A stretch of DNA of 45,615 bases from a virus, in IMG/VR virus record IMGVR_UViG_3300013099_000032, positions 1-45,615 of that record; one strand, 5' to 3'. The notes beneath the pieces are model-generated. The model had not been told where the DNA came from, ran no database searches, and worked only from the letters and a program-made list of their open reading frames with translations. The position numbers and the translations under genes were made by a program. Shown here piece by piece: positions 31,698 through 40,051 of the stretch; the stretch's first letter is position 1, and each line of letters begins with the position of its first letter.

Positions 31698-33157
31698 TGA
31701 TCCCAGTCCCCGCCGGCCTCAAGTACCGATCCTTCCAAGAGGATGGTGTACGCTTCCTGATAGACCATCCTCGTGCGTGGCTGGGCGATGACATGGGACT
31801 GGGCAAGACCATTCAGATCTGCGGGATGATTAACGCAGTTCCCCAGATCAACAGAACGCTGGTCGTGTGCCCGTCCTCAGTCAAGCTCAACTGGAAGAAG
31901 GAACTTGAGAAGTGGGTGAGCTTCTGCCCACAGGTCGGCGTGGCCTACGGAAATCATTTCCCTGATACCAACATAGTGATCGTGAACTACGACATCATGA
32001 GCCGTCATTACGAAGCGACCCGCAGATTCACATGGGATCTCATGGTTGCTGATGAAGCTCACTACTGCAAGAACATCGGGGCCAAGCGGACACAGATGGT
32101 AGTCGGCTCGAATGAATTCGTGCCCATCCCCGCGCATCGGGCTGTTGCTATGACTGGAACCCCCATCGTTAATCGGCCCATTGAGCTCTACCCGATGCTG
32201 CGTTATCTCGCGCCACACCAGTTCCCCGACTACCACGCTTTCGGCAATTACTTCTGTGGCGGGCTGGGCGAGATCATCTTCCAGAACTTCGGAAGCACTG
32301 CGAACTATCAGGCGTTCAGAATTTTCTGCTACAAGAAGGGCATTAAGGCCAAGCCCCGGATCTCGGCGCAACACTGGGATGAACTTCGGGCGTTCCTGCC
32401 CAATCCGAACGTCCTGCAGTACCGGATCCTCGATGAGTACACTGGGGCCAGCAACCTCGACCATCTCAATGCGCTACTGAAGTCCACCGTCATGCTGCGC
32501 CGGCTGAAGCGAGATGTTCTCAAAGAGCTGCCGCCCAAGCAGAGGCAGATCATTGAGATCAAACCAGACGCTTCGGTCATGCGGCTGATAGAGATGGAGA
32601 ACAAGATCGTTGCTGAGCGCGGCATGGATGAAGCATTCGCCCGCTCAGTATATCAGGACATTAACGAAGGGAACTTTGCCCCTGAGTTTGGAGAGCTCAG
32701 TACTGTGCGCAGAACGCTGGCCGAGTACAAGGTCAAGTACCTGATCCAGCACCTGCGCTCACTGCCCGACAAGGTAGTTTGCTTTGTCCACCACAAGGGA
32801 ACTGTCGATGCGATTCGTGCTGAGTTCGGAGACAGCTGCGTTGTGGTTGACGGGCGTACCACATCCAATAAGAAGGAAGAAGCCAAGGAAGCATTTCAGA
32901 CCGACGAAGATATCAGGTTGTTCGTCGGCACGACCGCAGCGGCTGAAGGTATTACGCTCACGGCTTCATCGCATGTGGTAATGGGCGAACCCCAGTGGGT
33001 GCCCGGGATCGTGAGCCAGATGGAGGATCGTTGCCATAGAATAGGACAAGAAGGTTCTGTGCTCGTTCAGCACGTAGTCCTGTCCGGGTCATTGGACGTG
33101 CGGATGCTCCGCACAGTGATCCAGAAGCAGGAAGTAATTGAACAGGCAGTTAATTAG
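31697..33157 (+). CDS. SNF2-family DNA helicase/translocase
   Basis: This 486-residue superfamily 2 ATPase has both RecA-like lobes. RSFQEDGVRFLIDHPRAWLGDDMGLGKT holds Walker A (GLGKT ends at T38). DEAH is at 119-122, and MTGTPIVNRPIELYPML is motif III. RLKRDVLKELPPKQ follows. In lobe 2, FVGTTAAAEGITLT and SQMEDRCHRIGQ (about 439-451) are motifs V and VI. Phage SNF2 proteins of this minimal type sit in replication/recombination cassettes, as here beside DUF2800, DUF2815 and DNA polymerase. Probable role: remodelling or branch migration of replication intermediates. Confidence 0.93.
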   Translation: MIPVPAGLKYRSFQEDGVRFLIDHPRAWLGDDMGLGKTIQICGMINAVPQINRTLVVCPSSVKLNWKKELEKWVSFCPQVGVAYGNHFPDTNIVIVNYDIMSRHYEATRRFTWDLMVADEAHYCKNIGAKRTQMVVGSNEFVPIPAHRAVAMTGTPIVNRPIELYPMLRYLAPHQFPDYHAFGNYFCGGLGEIIFQNFGSTANYQAFRIFCYKKGIKAKPRISAQHWDELRAFLPNPNVLQYRILDEYTGASNLDHLNALLKSTVMLRRLKRDVLKELPPKQRQIIEIKPDASVMRLIEMENKIVAERGMDEAFARSVYQDINEGNFAPEFGELSTVRRTLAEYKVKYLIQHLRSLPDKVVCFVHHKGTVDAIRAEFGDSCVVVDGRTTSNKKEEAKEAFQTDEDIRLFVGTTAAAEGITLTASSHVVMGEPQWVPGIVSQMEDRCHRIGQEGSVLVQHVVLSGSLDVRMLRTVIQKQEVIEQAVN

Positions 33158-33166
33158 GAGATGATC

Positions 33167-33841
33167 ATGACTGTGAAAGTGACACTGGAATTCGCAACAT
33201 TCACCGAGGCTGTAAAAGCCCTAACCAAATTGGAAGTCGAGGGCGAACTGAACGTGGCCAAGGTGCAAACGGGCCCTACCTTAGCTCCACCCCCGGCTGT
33301 CCCAACCCAGACGTCAGTTGCTCCGACTACCCCTGCGCCAGCGTCTTTTGCCACACCGGTAGCGGCAGCTGCCCCCGCTTCGAACCCCTCGGTTACTACA
33401 CCGGCAACTACTGAGCCCGAGGTGGCGACCACCGCAACCATGGCAGCAGCGAAGCTGGCCAAGGAGCAGGAGCGCGTTCAGGTGAAGGCTGAGCTCGATG
33501 CAATGAACGTGGAGTACAATGGCCGACTGGGCCTGACCAAGCTCAAGGATCTCTTGGCTGTGGCCAAGGTGCAGGGCACCGCTCCTGCCGCAGCGATCCC
33601 CGAGCACAAGGCCGCTGCGGTCGGTGACCTCGGAGTTCTCTTCCGCGAGGTTATGGCCTTGTATGCTGATTCCAACGTGGGTCAGTCTAAGTGCTTTGAG
33701 ATCGCCAACAAGTTTGGCGCGGCGAAGTTCAGCGACATCACTGAGGTGATGAAGCCCCAGATCGCTGAGGTTCTCAAGGCCATCAAGGCTAACCCCTCGC
33801 AGGCCGATGCGATCATCGCGAACATTAACCCGGGCGCATAA
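33167..33841 (+). CDS. HeH/SAP-like protein with Pro/Ala-rich linker
   Basis: This 224-residue protein starts at ATG 33167, with AGGAG six bases upstream (33156-33160). The N-terminal beta-alpha piece (VKVTLEFATFTEAVKALTKLE) is followed by a long Ala/Pro/Thr linker (about 35-90). Next comes VKAELDAMNVEYNGRLGLTKLKDLL, matching HeH/SAP-like helix-extended-helix DNA-binding motifs. The C-terminal helical domain (VGQSKCFEIANKFGAAKFSDI...) resembles accessory domains of phage recombination proteins. It is coupled to DUF2800 by a TAATG overlap. Confidence 0.75.
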   Translation: MTVKVTLEFATFTEAVKALTKLEVEGELNVAKVQTGPTLAPPPAVPTQTSVAPTTPAPASFATPVAAAAPASNPSVTTPATTEPEVATTATMAAAKLAKEQERVQVKAELDAMNVEYNGRLGLTKLKDLLAVAKVQGTAPAAAIPEHKAAAVGDLGVLFREVMALYADSNVGQSKCFEIANKFGAAKFSDITEVMKPQIAEVLKAIKANPSQADAIIANINPGA

Positions 33842-35046
33842 TGGCCCACGCTAAACTGTCCCCGAGTTCAGGAAAATGCTGGCTTAACTGCCCGGGGTAT
33901 CCCCGTATGTGCGAAGGAATCCCCCGCAAGAGTTCCAAGTACTCTCGGCAGGGGACTGCGGCTCACGAATTGGGGCAGCAGTGCCTGCTCAATTTCGAAG
34001 ATCCCTTCAAGCACATAGGCGTTCAGATCACCGTTGAAGGTGAGGTCTTCACGGTCGATGAGGACATGGCAACGGCAGTTAAGGTTTACGTCGAGGCCAT
34101 CAACGAGAGAGCCCCGCTCGGAAGTATCACCGAAGGCCACATCAAGCGCGGTGTTGAGCAGAGGTTGGTAGTCAATGACTTGGTCTGGGGCACTGGTGAC
34201 TGCATCCTCTACACGTTGAGGAGCAAGGTGCTCGATGTCTGGGACTATAAGCACGGGAGTGGAGTTCTCGTCAGTCCGGTAGAGAATATACAGATGATGA
34301 ACTACGCTCTGGGTGCAGTCAAGGCTTTGCAGGCAGAAGGCTGTGATGTTGAAAAGGTCAACGTCTTCGTATGCCAGCCCAGAACTAGAGGATCAGAGCA
34401 GATCAAAAACTGGGAGACCACACCCCAGTTCCTGTTCGACTGGGAAGAGAAGACTCTCAACCCGGGTATTCTGGCGACTCAAGATCCCAACGCCCCGCTC
34501 TGCGCGGGCAACTGGTGCAAGGATGGGTTCTGTCCTGCGCGTCCGACCTGTCCTGCTCAGCGACAGCTGGCGATGACGGTGGCCAAGCAGGTTCTGGATC
34601 CGATTCATGAACAGGGCACACCACAGTTCCCCAGCCCTGAATCTCTCACTCGCGACGAGCTGGCCAAGGTGCTCCAGTACTCAGAGGTTCTCAACGACTG
34701 GGTCGGTCAGGTTGCTGCATACGCTAAGCAGCAGGCTGATATTGGCATGGGCCCGAGCGGGTTCAAGCTGGTAGCCAAGAGAGCTAATCGTGCGTGGATC
34801 GATGGCAACAATGCGCTGTTCTTCTTAGAGACCATACTGGGCGAGGGCGCGTACAAGAAAAGTGTGCTCTCCCCGGCGCAGGCCGAGAAGGCTTTGAAGG
34901 CAGCAGGACAAGACCCGAGTCAGGTTGGGTCGCTCGTACACAAACCAGATACTGGCACTACGTTGGTGCCGGTCGGTGACAAGAGACCCGCTGTTGGGTC
35001 TTCAGTAACTCAGTGTCTGCTTAAAGAAGCAGACTTCTTTTCCTAA
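33841..35046 (+). CDS. DUF2800 family, PD-(D/E)XK nuclease-like protein
   Basis: This 401-residue protein begins AHAKLSPSSGKCWLNCPGYPRMCEG and continues SRQGTAAHELGQQCLL, a Cas4/RecB-like opening with a possible metal-bound His. LDVWDYKHGSG carries the D-x-K core. A Cys cluster (CAGNWCKDGFCPARPTCPAQ, about residues 221-240) resembles the Cas4-like Fe-S or zinc site. The DUF2800 family accompanies DUF2815 and phage DNA polymerase in many genomes. Probably a nuclease of the replication/recombination module; activity inferred. Confidence 0.88.
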   Translation: MAHAKLSPSSGKCWLNCPGYPRMCEGIPRKSSKYSRQGTAAHELGQQCLLNFEDPFKHIGVQITVEGEVFTVDEDMATAVKVYVEAINERAPLGSITEGHIKRGVEQRLVVNDLVWGTGDCILYTLRSKVLDVWDYKHGSGVLVSPVENIQMMNYALGAVKALQAEGCDVEKVNVFVCQPRTRGSEQIKNWETTPQFLFDWEEKTLNPGILATQDPNAPLCAGNWCKDGFCPARPTCPAQRQLAMTVAKQVLDPIHEQGTPQFPSPESLTRDELAKVLQYSEVLNDWVGQVAAYAKQQADIGMGPSGFKLVAKRANRAWIDGNNALFFLETILGEGAYKKSVLSPAQAEKALKAAGQDPSQVGSLVHKPDTGTTLVPVGDKRPAVGSSVTQCLLKEADFFS

Positions 35047-35064
35047 CGGAGAACGGAGAACACC

Positions 35065-35829
35065 ATGCCAGAAATTATCCCCACACCCCAAGGCCGACTG
35101 AACTACGTCAGCATTTGGACACCGAGAGCGGATCAGAACAATCGCATGAAGTACTCGGCCACCATTTACATCCCGAAGACCGAGAACATCGAGGGTCTCA
35201 AGCAGGCACTCATGGTGGTCGCTCAGGAGAAATGGCCGAACGGCTTCCCTCCGGGCATTCACAACCCCATCAAGGACGGAGACACCGATGTCTACGTGAA
35301 GGGCAAGAATGTCGGCAGGCTCAAGAAGGAGATCCAGCCCGCATTGGCCGGCTGCTGGGTGATCACTGCCACGAGCAACGACATGTGGCCCAGCGGTGAC
35401 AAGAAGGAAGCTCCGCAGGTGGTGGACAACAACGTCAACGCAGTGCTCGACAAGAGCGCAGTGTATGACGGGATCATCGGAGTTCTGGGCGTGAGTTGCT
35501 ACGCATACCAGAACACCAATGGTGCTGGAGTGGGCTTCAACCTCGCCCTGCTTCAGGTCGTGCGTCCGGGTGAACGTCTGGGTGGAGCTCAGGCTGACCC
35601 CAGTAGCGTGTTCGCCCCTCTTCCCGGTGAGCCTACCGGGACAGTGGCCCCGGGGGCACCGGCTGCAGCGAATCCCTTTGGGACTCCCGCAGCTGCCGCG
35701 CCTCCCGCGCAGGCCCCGGCGAATGCGTTCGGTACGCCGGCTGCACCACCAGCCCCGGCTCAGGCTCCGGCTAACCCCTTCGGTGGAGCTCAGCCTCCGG
35801 CGCAGGGTGGTGGGTTCCTGAATAGCTAA
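35065..35829 (+). CDS. DUF2815 family, single-stranded-DNA-binding-like protein
   Basis: This 254-residue protein starts at ATG 35065. RLNYVSIWTPRADQNNRMKYSATIYIPKT and the MVVAQEKWPNGFP block are diagnostic for DUF2815, an OB-fold-like family linked to phage DNA polymerase and thought to bind ssDNA. Residues about 180-245 are a Pro/Ala/Gly/Phe-rich disordered region with 'ANPFGTPAAAAPPAQ' repeats. The tip is GGGFLNS, and a short flexible tip is common in SSBs for partner binding. The same GFLNS ends the virion-operon protein at 16061-16495. Confidence 0.88.
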   Translation: MPEIIPTPQGRLNYVSIWTPRADQNNRMKYSATIYIPKTENIEGLKQALMVVAQEKWPNGFPPGIHNPIKDGDTDVYVKGKNVGRLKKEIQPALAGCWVITATSNDMWPSGDKKEAPQVVDNNVNAVLDKSAVYDGIIGVLGVSCYAYQNTNGAGVGFNLALLQVVRPGERLGGAQADPSSVFAPLPGEPTGTVAPGAPAAANPFGTPAAAAPPAQAPANAFGTPAAPPAPAQAPANPFGGAQPPAQGGGFLNS

Positions 35830-35833
35830 CCCC

Positions 35834-35868
35834 AGCCCGTGGCCCGGGCGCTACCACAGGCCCGGGCT
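35834..35868 (+). other. Intercistronic GC hairpin after DUF2815 gene
   Basis: agcccg(t)ggcc pairs with ggcccgggct across a loop. It lies between the DUF2815 gene and the HNH endonuclease gene. No T-tract follows. Possible attenuator, or a mark of the endonuclease insertion boundary. Confidence 0.5.
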
Positions 35869-35885
35869 GCTAAAGGATTTGAACC

Positions 35886-36362
35886 ATGGAAGATTGGCGA
35901 GATGTAGTTGGGTTCGAAGGTAAGTACCAAGTCAGCAACACTGGCAGGGTAAAGAGCTTTGCTCGTGGCAATGCGCGGGTGCTCAAGCCCGGGCTAACAT
36001 CTGTCGGTTACCCCAGTGTTGTTCTGGGTAGGGGTAACACTAATCTGGTTCACTCACTGGTCGCTGAGGCGTTCATAGGACCACGACCTGCGGGGCACGA
36101 GGTTCTCCACGGAGATGGAACCAGAGACAACAATGTCCTGTCAAACCTTAGATACGGAACCCGGGCGGAAAACCTCGCCGATTCAAAAGCCCACGGTACT
36201 GGCCATCGAAGGATGCTTTGGAGAATGAAACCTTTGGCGGTTAAATGCGCCAAGACTTTGCACCGATGGGGCTGCACCCAGAAAGAAGTTGGCGAGATCT
36301 TCGGCCAGTCGCGATACGTAATCAGCAGAGCAGTGCGAGGTGCCTATGACCCTATCTCTTGA
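35886..36362 (+). CDS. Free-standing HNH homing endonuclease (NUMOD4 plus HNH)
   Basis: This 158-residue protein starts at ATG 35886. WRDVVGFEGKYQVSNTGRVKSF is the NUMOD4 motif. HSLVAEAFIGPRPAGHEVLHGDGTRDNNVLSNLRYGTRAEN carries the HNH-type active site (His-x-DGxxxDNN). A C-terminal helix-turn-helix (HRWGCTQKEVGEIFGQSRYVISRAV) binds DNA. The gene overlaps the polymerase start by 17 bp and sits between two core replication genes, as is usual for selfish homing genes. Domain order matches phage HEGs. Confidence 0.93.
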   Translation: MEDWRDVVGFEGKYQVSNTGRVKSFARGNARVLKPGLTSVGYPSVVLGRGNTNLVHSLVAEAFIGPRPAGHEVLHGDGTRDNNVLSNLRYGTRAENLADSKAHGTGHRRMLWRMKPLAVKCAKTLHRWGCTQKEVGEIFGQSRYVISRAVRGAYDPIS

Positions 36363-38526
36363 TTTTGAAACCCGGAGCACGGCGAACATCAAGAAGCAAG
36401 GGATGTATCGATATGCTGAAGACCCTGCCACAGAGATCATGTGTCTGGCGGTCAAGAAGGATAACGAGCCCACCCGGGTGTGGTTACCTCAGACCTTCCA
36501 GTACCTGTTTCGCTTCAGGGATGCGGGGCTCCCGCTGATATCCACATCCAAATTGAAGCAGATGCTGGCCGAGGGGCACGAACTGGAGGCCCACAACGCA
36601 GGATTCGAGCGGGCGATCTGGACTCACAAGATGTTGCCGCTGGGGTTCGATGAGGTTCCCATCCAGCGATGGTCCTGTACAGCCGCCAGAGCCGCCGTGT
36701 GCAGTCTTCCCCGGTCTCTGGGTATGGTCTGCTATGTACTGGGCCTGAGCACTCAGAAGGACGACGAGGGCTACAAGATCATGATGAAGATGTGTAAGCC
36801 CCGTAAGCCCCGCAAGGCAGAGCAGGCGGCTGACCCGGAGTGGGAGTCAAAGCTCTGGTGGCACTTCGACCTTGAGATGTTCGACGCCCTGTGCCGGTAC
36901 TGCATTACAGACGTAGAGGCCGAGCATGCCCTGAGCGCAGTACTGCCCCCGCTCACGGACAAGGAACGCAGGGTCTGGGAACTGGATCAGACCATCAACG
37001 ACAGGGGCATTCACATCGATTCTAAGGGCATTAAGAAAGTCAGGGCATCGCTACAGGAATATGAGAGAACTCTCCTGAGCGAGCTACAGGCGCTCACTGG
37101 CGGCTACATAAAGACCTCTGGGCAGATCAAGAGGCTCAGGGAGTGGCTGACCCTGAACAAGTGCGAGATGAAGGATATGGCCAAAGCCTCAGTGGAAGAA
37201 GCACTTACGCGCACAGGGCTGTATCCTTCGGTCAAACGAGTCCTCGAGATCCGGCAGAAGACCAGCCTGAGCAGCACTGCCAAGCTGGCCACCATGCTGG
37301 GAGCCGCCGGCTGGGGAGATCGGGTCCGTGGATCCATGATGTACCATGGGGCCAGCACTGGCCGGTGGACCGGATCGCTCATTCAACCACACAACTTCCC
37401 CCGGGGAAAGCTCAGCCATCCTGAGGTGGAGCAGGCGATAGATGAGTTCATGCGCCGGGGCAGAGTTACCGTTCCGCATGGCGAGGCCGGCCTAGATTGC
37501 CAAATGGCCATCGCCAGTAGCTGCCTGAGGGGGATGCTCACAGCCGCCCCGGGCGGGGAGCTGGTCTGCACTGACTTCTCCAATATCGAAGGCAGAGCAT
37601 GCGCGTGGCTGGCCGGCGAGGACTGGAAGCTCGATGCGTTCAGCGACTACGATATGGGCACTGGCCCTGACCTGTACAAGCTGGCCTACTCGCGCTCATT
37701 CAACGTCCCGGTTGAGAATGTTAGTAAGGACCAGCGGCAGATCGGCAAGGTGCAGGAGCTGGCTCTGGGGTATCAGGGCGGGATCGGTGCCTTCGCCTCC
37801 ATGGCCAAGGTCTACAAGATGGACCTCGAAGATCTGGCTCAGCTGGTCATGAAGCAGGAAACCTCTCAGCATGAAATGCGCAAAGCCCACGAGATGGCGG
37901 TTGACTATCTCGGGGAGAAGGTGACCGACTTCTTCTACGAACAGGAAGAAGAGAAGATGTCCCTCGAAGCAGCAGTGGCCTGTGACATTATCAAGCAGCG
38001 GTGGCGCAAAGCGCACCCTGAGATAACACAGCACTGGCGGGGGCTGCAGTACTGCGCGGTCAAGTGCATCGAGGAGAAGAAGCCAATTGCTTTTGGCAAG
38101 GTGGTGCTCGATATGGAGGGCAGGTTCATGACGATCCAACTGCCTTCTGGCCGGAAGCTCTACTACTGCGATGCGTTCGTGAAGGATGAGATAGATAAGT
38201 GGGGCCGGCCAGCCAAGGGCCTGCGCTACTACGGAGTTGACAGCCAGACCAAAAAGTGGAAGCGCACTGCGATCTACGGCGGTCTGCTGATGGAGAACAT
38301 CACTCAAGCTGTGGCCCGGGACGTTCTCTCAGATGGAATGTTAAGGGTTGAGGAAGCTGGGTATCCCACTATCATGACAGTTCATGACGAGGGGGTTGCC
38401 GAGGTAGCTTTCGGTACTGGCTCCCAAGAACAGTTCGATCAGCTGATGGCCACCTCGCCTGACTGGGCTAAGGGAATGCCCATCGCAGTGGCTGGCTGGC
38501 GTGGTGTGAGATACAGGAAGGACTGA
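36346..38526 (+). CDS. polA: DNA polymerase, family A (with 3'-5' exonuclease)
   Basis: This 726-residue replicase starts at ATG 36346; a GTG two codons earlier is less likely. The exonuclease has LDFETRS (D6, E8) and a YCITD motif III. The polymerase has motif A TDFSNIEGRA (D410), motif B KDQRQIGKVQELALGYQGG (461-479) and motif C VHDEGVAEV (catalytic D681). ASTGRWTGSLIQPHNFPRG is the usual pre-motif-A block. It copies the phage genome with the PrimPol-helicase and SSB. All catalytic residues appear intact, and no intein or intron is visible. Confidence 0.95.
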   Translation: MTLSLDFETRSTANIKKQGMYRYAEDPATEIMCLAVKKDNEPTRVWLPQTFQYLFRFRDAGLPLISTSKLKQMLAEGHELEAHNAGFERAIWTHKMLPLGFDEVPIQRWSCTAARAAVCSLPRSLGMVCYVLGLSTQKDDEGYKIMMKMCKPRKPRKAEQAADPEWESKLWWHFDLEMFDALCRYCITDVEAEHALSAVLPPLTDKERRVWELDQTINDRGIHIDSKGIKKVRASLQEYERTLLSELQALTGGYIKTSGQIKRLREWLTLNKCEMKDMAKASVEEALTRTGLYPSVKRVLEIRQKTSLSSTAKLATMLGAAGWGDRVRGSMMYHGASTGRWTGSLIQPHNFPRGKLSHPEVEQAIDEFMRRGRVTVPHGEAGLDCQMAIASSCLRGMLTAAPGGELVCTDFSNIEGRACAWLAGEDWKLDAFSDYDMGTGPDLYKLAYSRSFNVPVENVSKDQRQIGKVQELALGYQGGIGAFASMAKVYKMDLEDLAQLVMKQETSQHEMRKAHEMAVDYLGEKVTDFFYEQEEEKMSLEAAVACDIIKQRWRKAHPEITQHWRGLQYCAVKCIEEKKPIAFGKVVLDMEGRFMTIQLPSGRKLYYCDAFVKDEIDKWGRPAKGLRYYGVDSQTKKWKRTAIYGGLLMENITQAVARDVLSDGMLRVEEAGYPTIMTVHDEGVAEVAFGTGSQEQFDQLMATSPDWAKGMPIAVAGWRGVRYRKD

Positions 38527-38527
38527 C

Positions 38528-38695
38528 ATGACGGTTTCTACTTTCTACTGGGGTTTGGGGACGTTGATCTTCACAATCGGGGGCGTCATATCCTTCACCT
38601 ACTGGTACGCGAACAAGTACTACCCCAAGAAAGAGAGACCACCCTTCAAGGAGATCCCGGTTAAGAAGTTCTGGGATGCGAGGAAGAAGAAATGA
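38528..38695 (+). CDS. Small membrane protein
   Basis: ATG 38528, one base after the polymerase stop. The 55-residue peptide reads MTVSTFYWGLGTLIFTIGGVISFTYWYANKYY, one span, then a basic tail (KKERPPFKEIPVKKF...). It ends in an ATGA overlap. Function unknown. Confidence 0.65.
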   Translation: MTVSTFYWGLGTLIFTIGGVISFTYWYANKYYPKKERPPFKEIPVKKFWDARKKK

Positions 38696-38904
38696 GCATT
38701 AGCATAGAAGAGGTGGCGAGAGCCATACACAAAAAAGTATGTGGATTCAGCCACGCCAGTGAACCCTTCGATATACAAACTGAATTAGAGAAGGAACGCT
38801 GGCGCTCAGTGGCTCAAGTCGTAACAGATATCTTCAGCGAAGAATCAATGTTCTGGAGATGCCCGGAGTGTGATGCCAATGCGGAAGTAAAGGTGATCCG
38901 GTGA
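38692..38904 (+). CDS. Hypothetical protein with CxxC
   Basis: This 70-residue protein starts in an ATGA overlap. Helical (SISIEEVARAIHKKVCGF, LEKERWRSVAQVVTDIF), ending MFWRCPECDANAEVKVIR with a CxxC ribbon half. The pattern resembles small unassigned proteins found with DUF3310. Confidence 0.65.
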   Translation: MSISIEEVARAIHKKVCGFSHASEPFDIQTELEKERWRSVAQVVTDIFSEESMFWRCPECDANAEVKVIR

Positions 38905-39131
38905 GTAATAAGAATGATCCAGTGAACCACCCATCCCACTACACCAGCAGCCCCTCGGGGATAGAGGTAATCGAGATCACCGAGCACATGAACTTCTGCC
39001 TTGGCAATGCGGTGAAGTACATACTGCGCTGCGACCTCAAGGGAAAACCTATCGAGGATCTTGAGAAGGCGAAGTGGTACATCGACCGGGAGATTGCCCG
39101 GAGGAAGAACAAGAAGAGGAGTGTGAATTGA
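38901..39131 (+). CDS. DUF3310 family protein
   Basis: This 76-residue protein starts with GTG 38901 in a GTGA overlap. NDPVNHPSHYTSSPSGIEVIEITEHMNFCLGNAVKYILRCDLKGKPIEDLEKAKWYIDREI is a full match to DUF3310, which is widespread in phage replication regions and sometimes annotated as nucleotide-kinase-related. No catalytic motif is obvious. Confidence 0.93.
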   Translation: MSNKNDPVNHPSHYTSSPSGIEVIEITEHMNFCLGNAVKYILRCDLKGKPIEDLEKAKWYIDREIARRKNKKRSVN

Positions 39132-39751
39132 AGATCATAATTGGAATTCCATCGCAGGACGATGTCAAGGCTGGGTTCGCTTTCGATCTGGCCACCATGA
39201 TCGCGGTGTCTTACCAGTCAATCCCAGACCTGCAGATGGGAATCGTTAACGAGCAGGGCTGCTGCGTCTTTGCCCAGCGCAATCGATTGGCTGCGCAGGC
39301 TCTAGTAACCAAGGCTGACTTCCTGCTCATGATTGACAGCGACATGCGCTTCCCGGCGGACACGTTGACTCGGCTGCTGAATGCTGACAAACCAATCATT
39401 GCCTGCCCCGCTATCCGCAGGAAGCCTCCGTACACCGTGAACTACGAGGGGATGGAAGACAAGACCGCTTACGTTTCCAAGGTGAAGCGCATCGGTACGG
39501 GCATCATGCTGATCCACGCATCGGTGTTCCCGAGGATCGAGTTGCCCTTCTTCGCTCAGCCGTGGATCGATGAAGTCGGGTTCCTTGGTTCAGACTACTA
39601 CTTCTGCGACAAGTGCAACGAAGCCGACATCCCGGTCCATTGTCACAACGGTCTGAAGATCGGGCACACAGGGATCAAGGATTACTACGGACCGGAGGAG
39701 GACTTGGTTGAAGCTCCGAAGGAGTCCGGGTTGATTCTCCCCCGAAAATAG
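39128..39751 (+). CDS. GT-A-fold glycosyltransferase-like protein
   Basis: This protein of about 207 residues starts at TTG 39128 (AGGAG six bases upstream; TTGA overlap). It begins MKIIIGIPSQDDVKAGFAFDLATMI, then AQRNRLAAQALVTKADFLLMIDSDMRFPADTLTRLL. The 'DSDM' is the DxD sugar-nucleotide motif (near residue 75), and WIDEVGFLGSDYYFCDKCNEADIP fits the acceptor loop. Phage enzymes of this kind may modify DNA bases, virion proteins or host surface glycans. It is the last early gene and overlaps tail-to-tail with the late gene on the other strand by 77 bp. Confidence 0.8.
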   Translation: MKIIIGIPSQDDVKAGFAFDLATMIAVSYQSIPDLQMGIVNEQGCCVFAQRNRLAAQALVTKADFLLMIDSDMRFPADTLTRLLNADKPIIACPAIRRKPPYTVNYEGMEDKTAYVSKVKRIGTGIMLIHASVFPRIELPFFAQPWIDEVGFLGSDYYFCDKCNEADIPVHCHNGLKIGHTGIKDYYGPEEDLVEAPKESGLILPRK

Positions 39752-40034
39752 TTCTGTAAGTTACCCCTAAAGAGAAGATGGCCGTTGCGACTACCACAGC
39801 CGCAGCGGCCACTTTATTCCAGTTAACCTTATCGCTTTTCACCGGAGCATTCTTGCCAGTCGCAGTCGCAGCCGCGCCGTTGCGGACACCCTTCTCATAG
39901 GCCAGTGCGGTCTGTATAACGCCAAGTTCATTCATGACCTTGTCGTGCCGGTCGTCGATGTGGTTGAAGATCTTGGTCTGGCATTCCTTCTGGTTTGCCA
40001 TGCATCCATTGAGTGTCTGCGGCTGTTCCGGCAT
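39675..40034 (-). CDS. Late membrane-anchored protein, last gene of leftward unit
   Basis: This 119-residue protein starts at ATG 40034. A soluble N-terminal part (KTIFNHIDDRHDKVMNELGVIQTALAYEK) is followed by WNKVAAAAVVVATAIFSLGVTY, a single membrane segment near residue 80, and a Pro-rich tail (TPSELQPSPPPVRSNP). A 'DDRHDKVMNELGVIQ' coiled start before a membrane span fits several small phage membrane proteins of the haemolysin-XhlA or holin-associated kind. The final 77 bp overlap the glycosyltransferase gene on the plus strand. Confidence 0.65.
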   Translation of the reverse strand: MPEQPQTLNGCMANQKECQTKIFNHIDDRHDKVMNELGVIQTALAYEKGVRNGAAATATGKNAPVKSDKVNWNKVAAAAVVVATAIFSLGVTYRTIFGGESTRTPSELQPSPPPVRSNP

Positions 40035-40051
40035 GGTGTCGTACCTGCTTT

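Noticed and set aside
37696-38307. Minus-strand ORF of 203 residues
   Set aside because: Antisense to conserved polymerase motifs A-C region; shadow.
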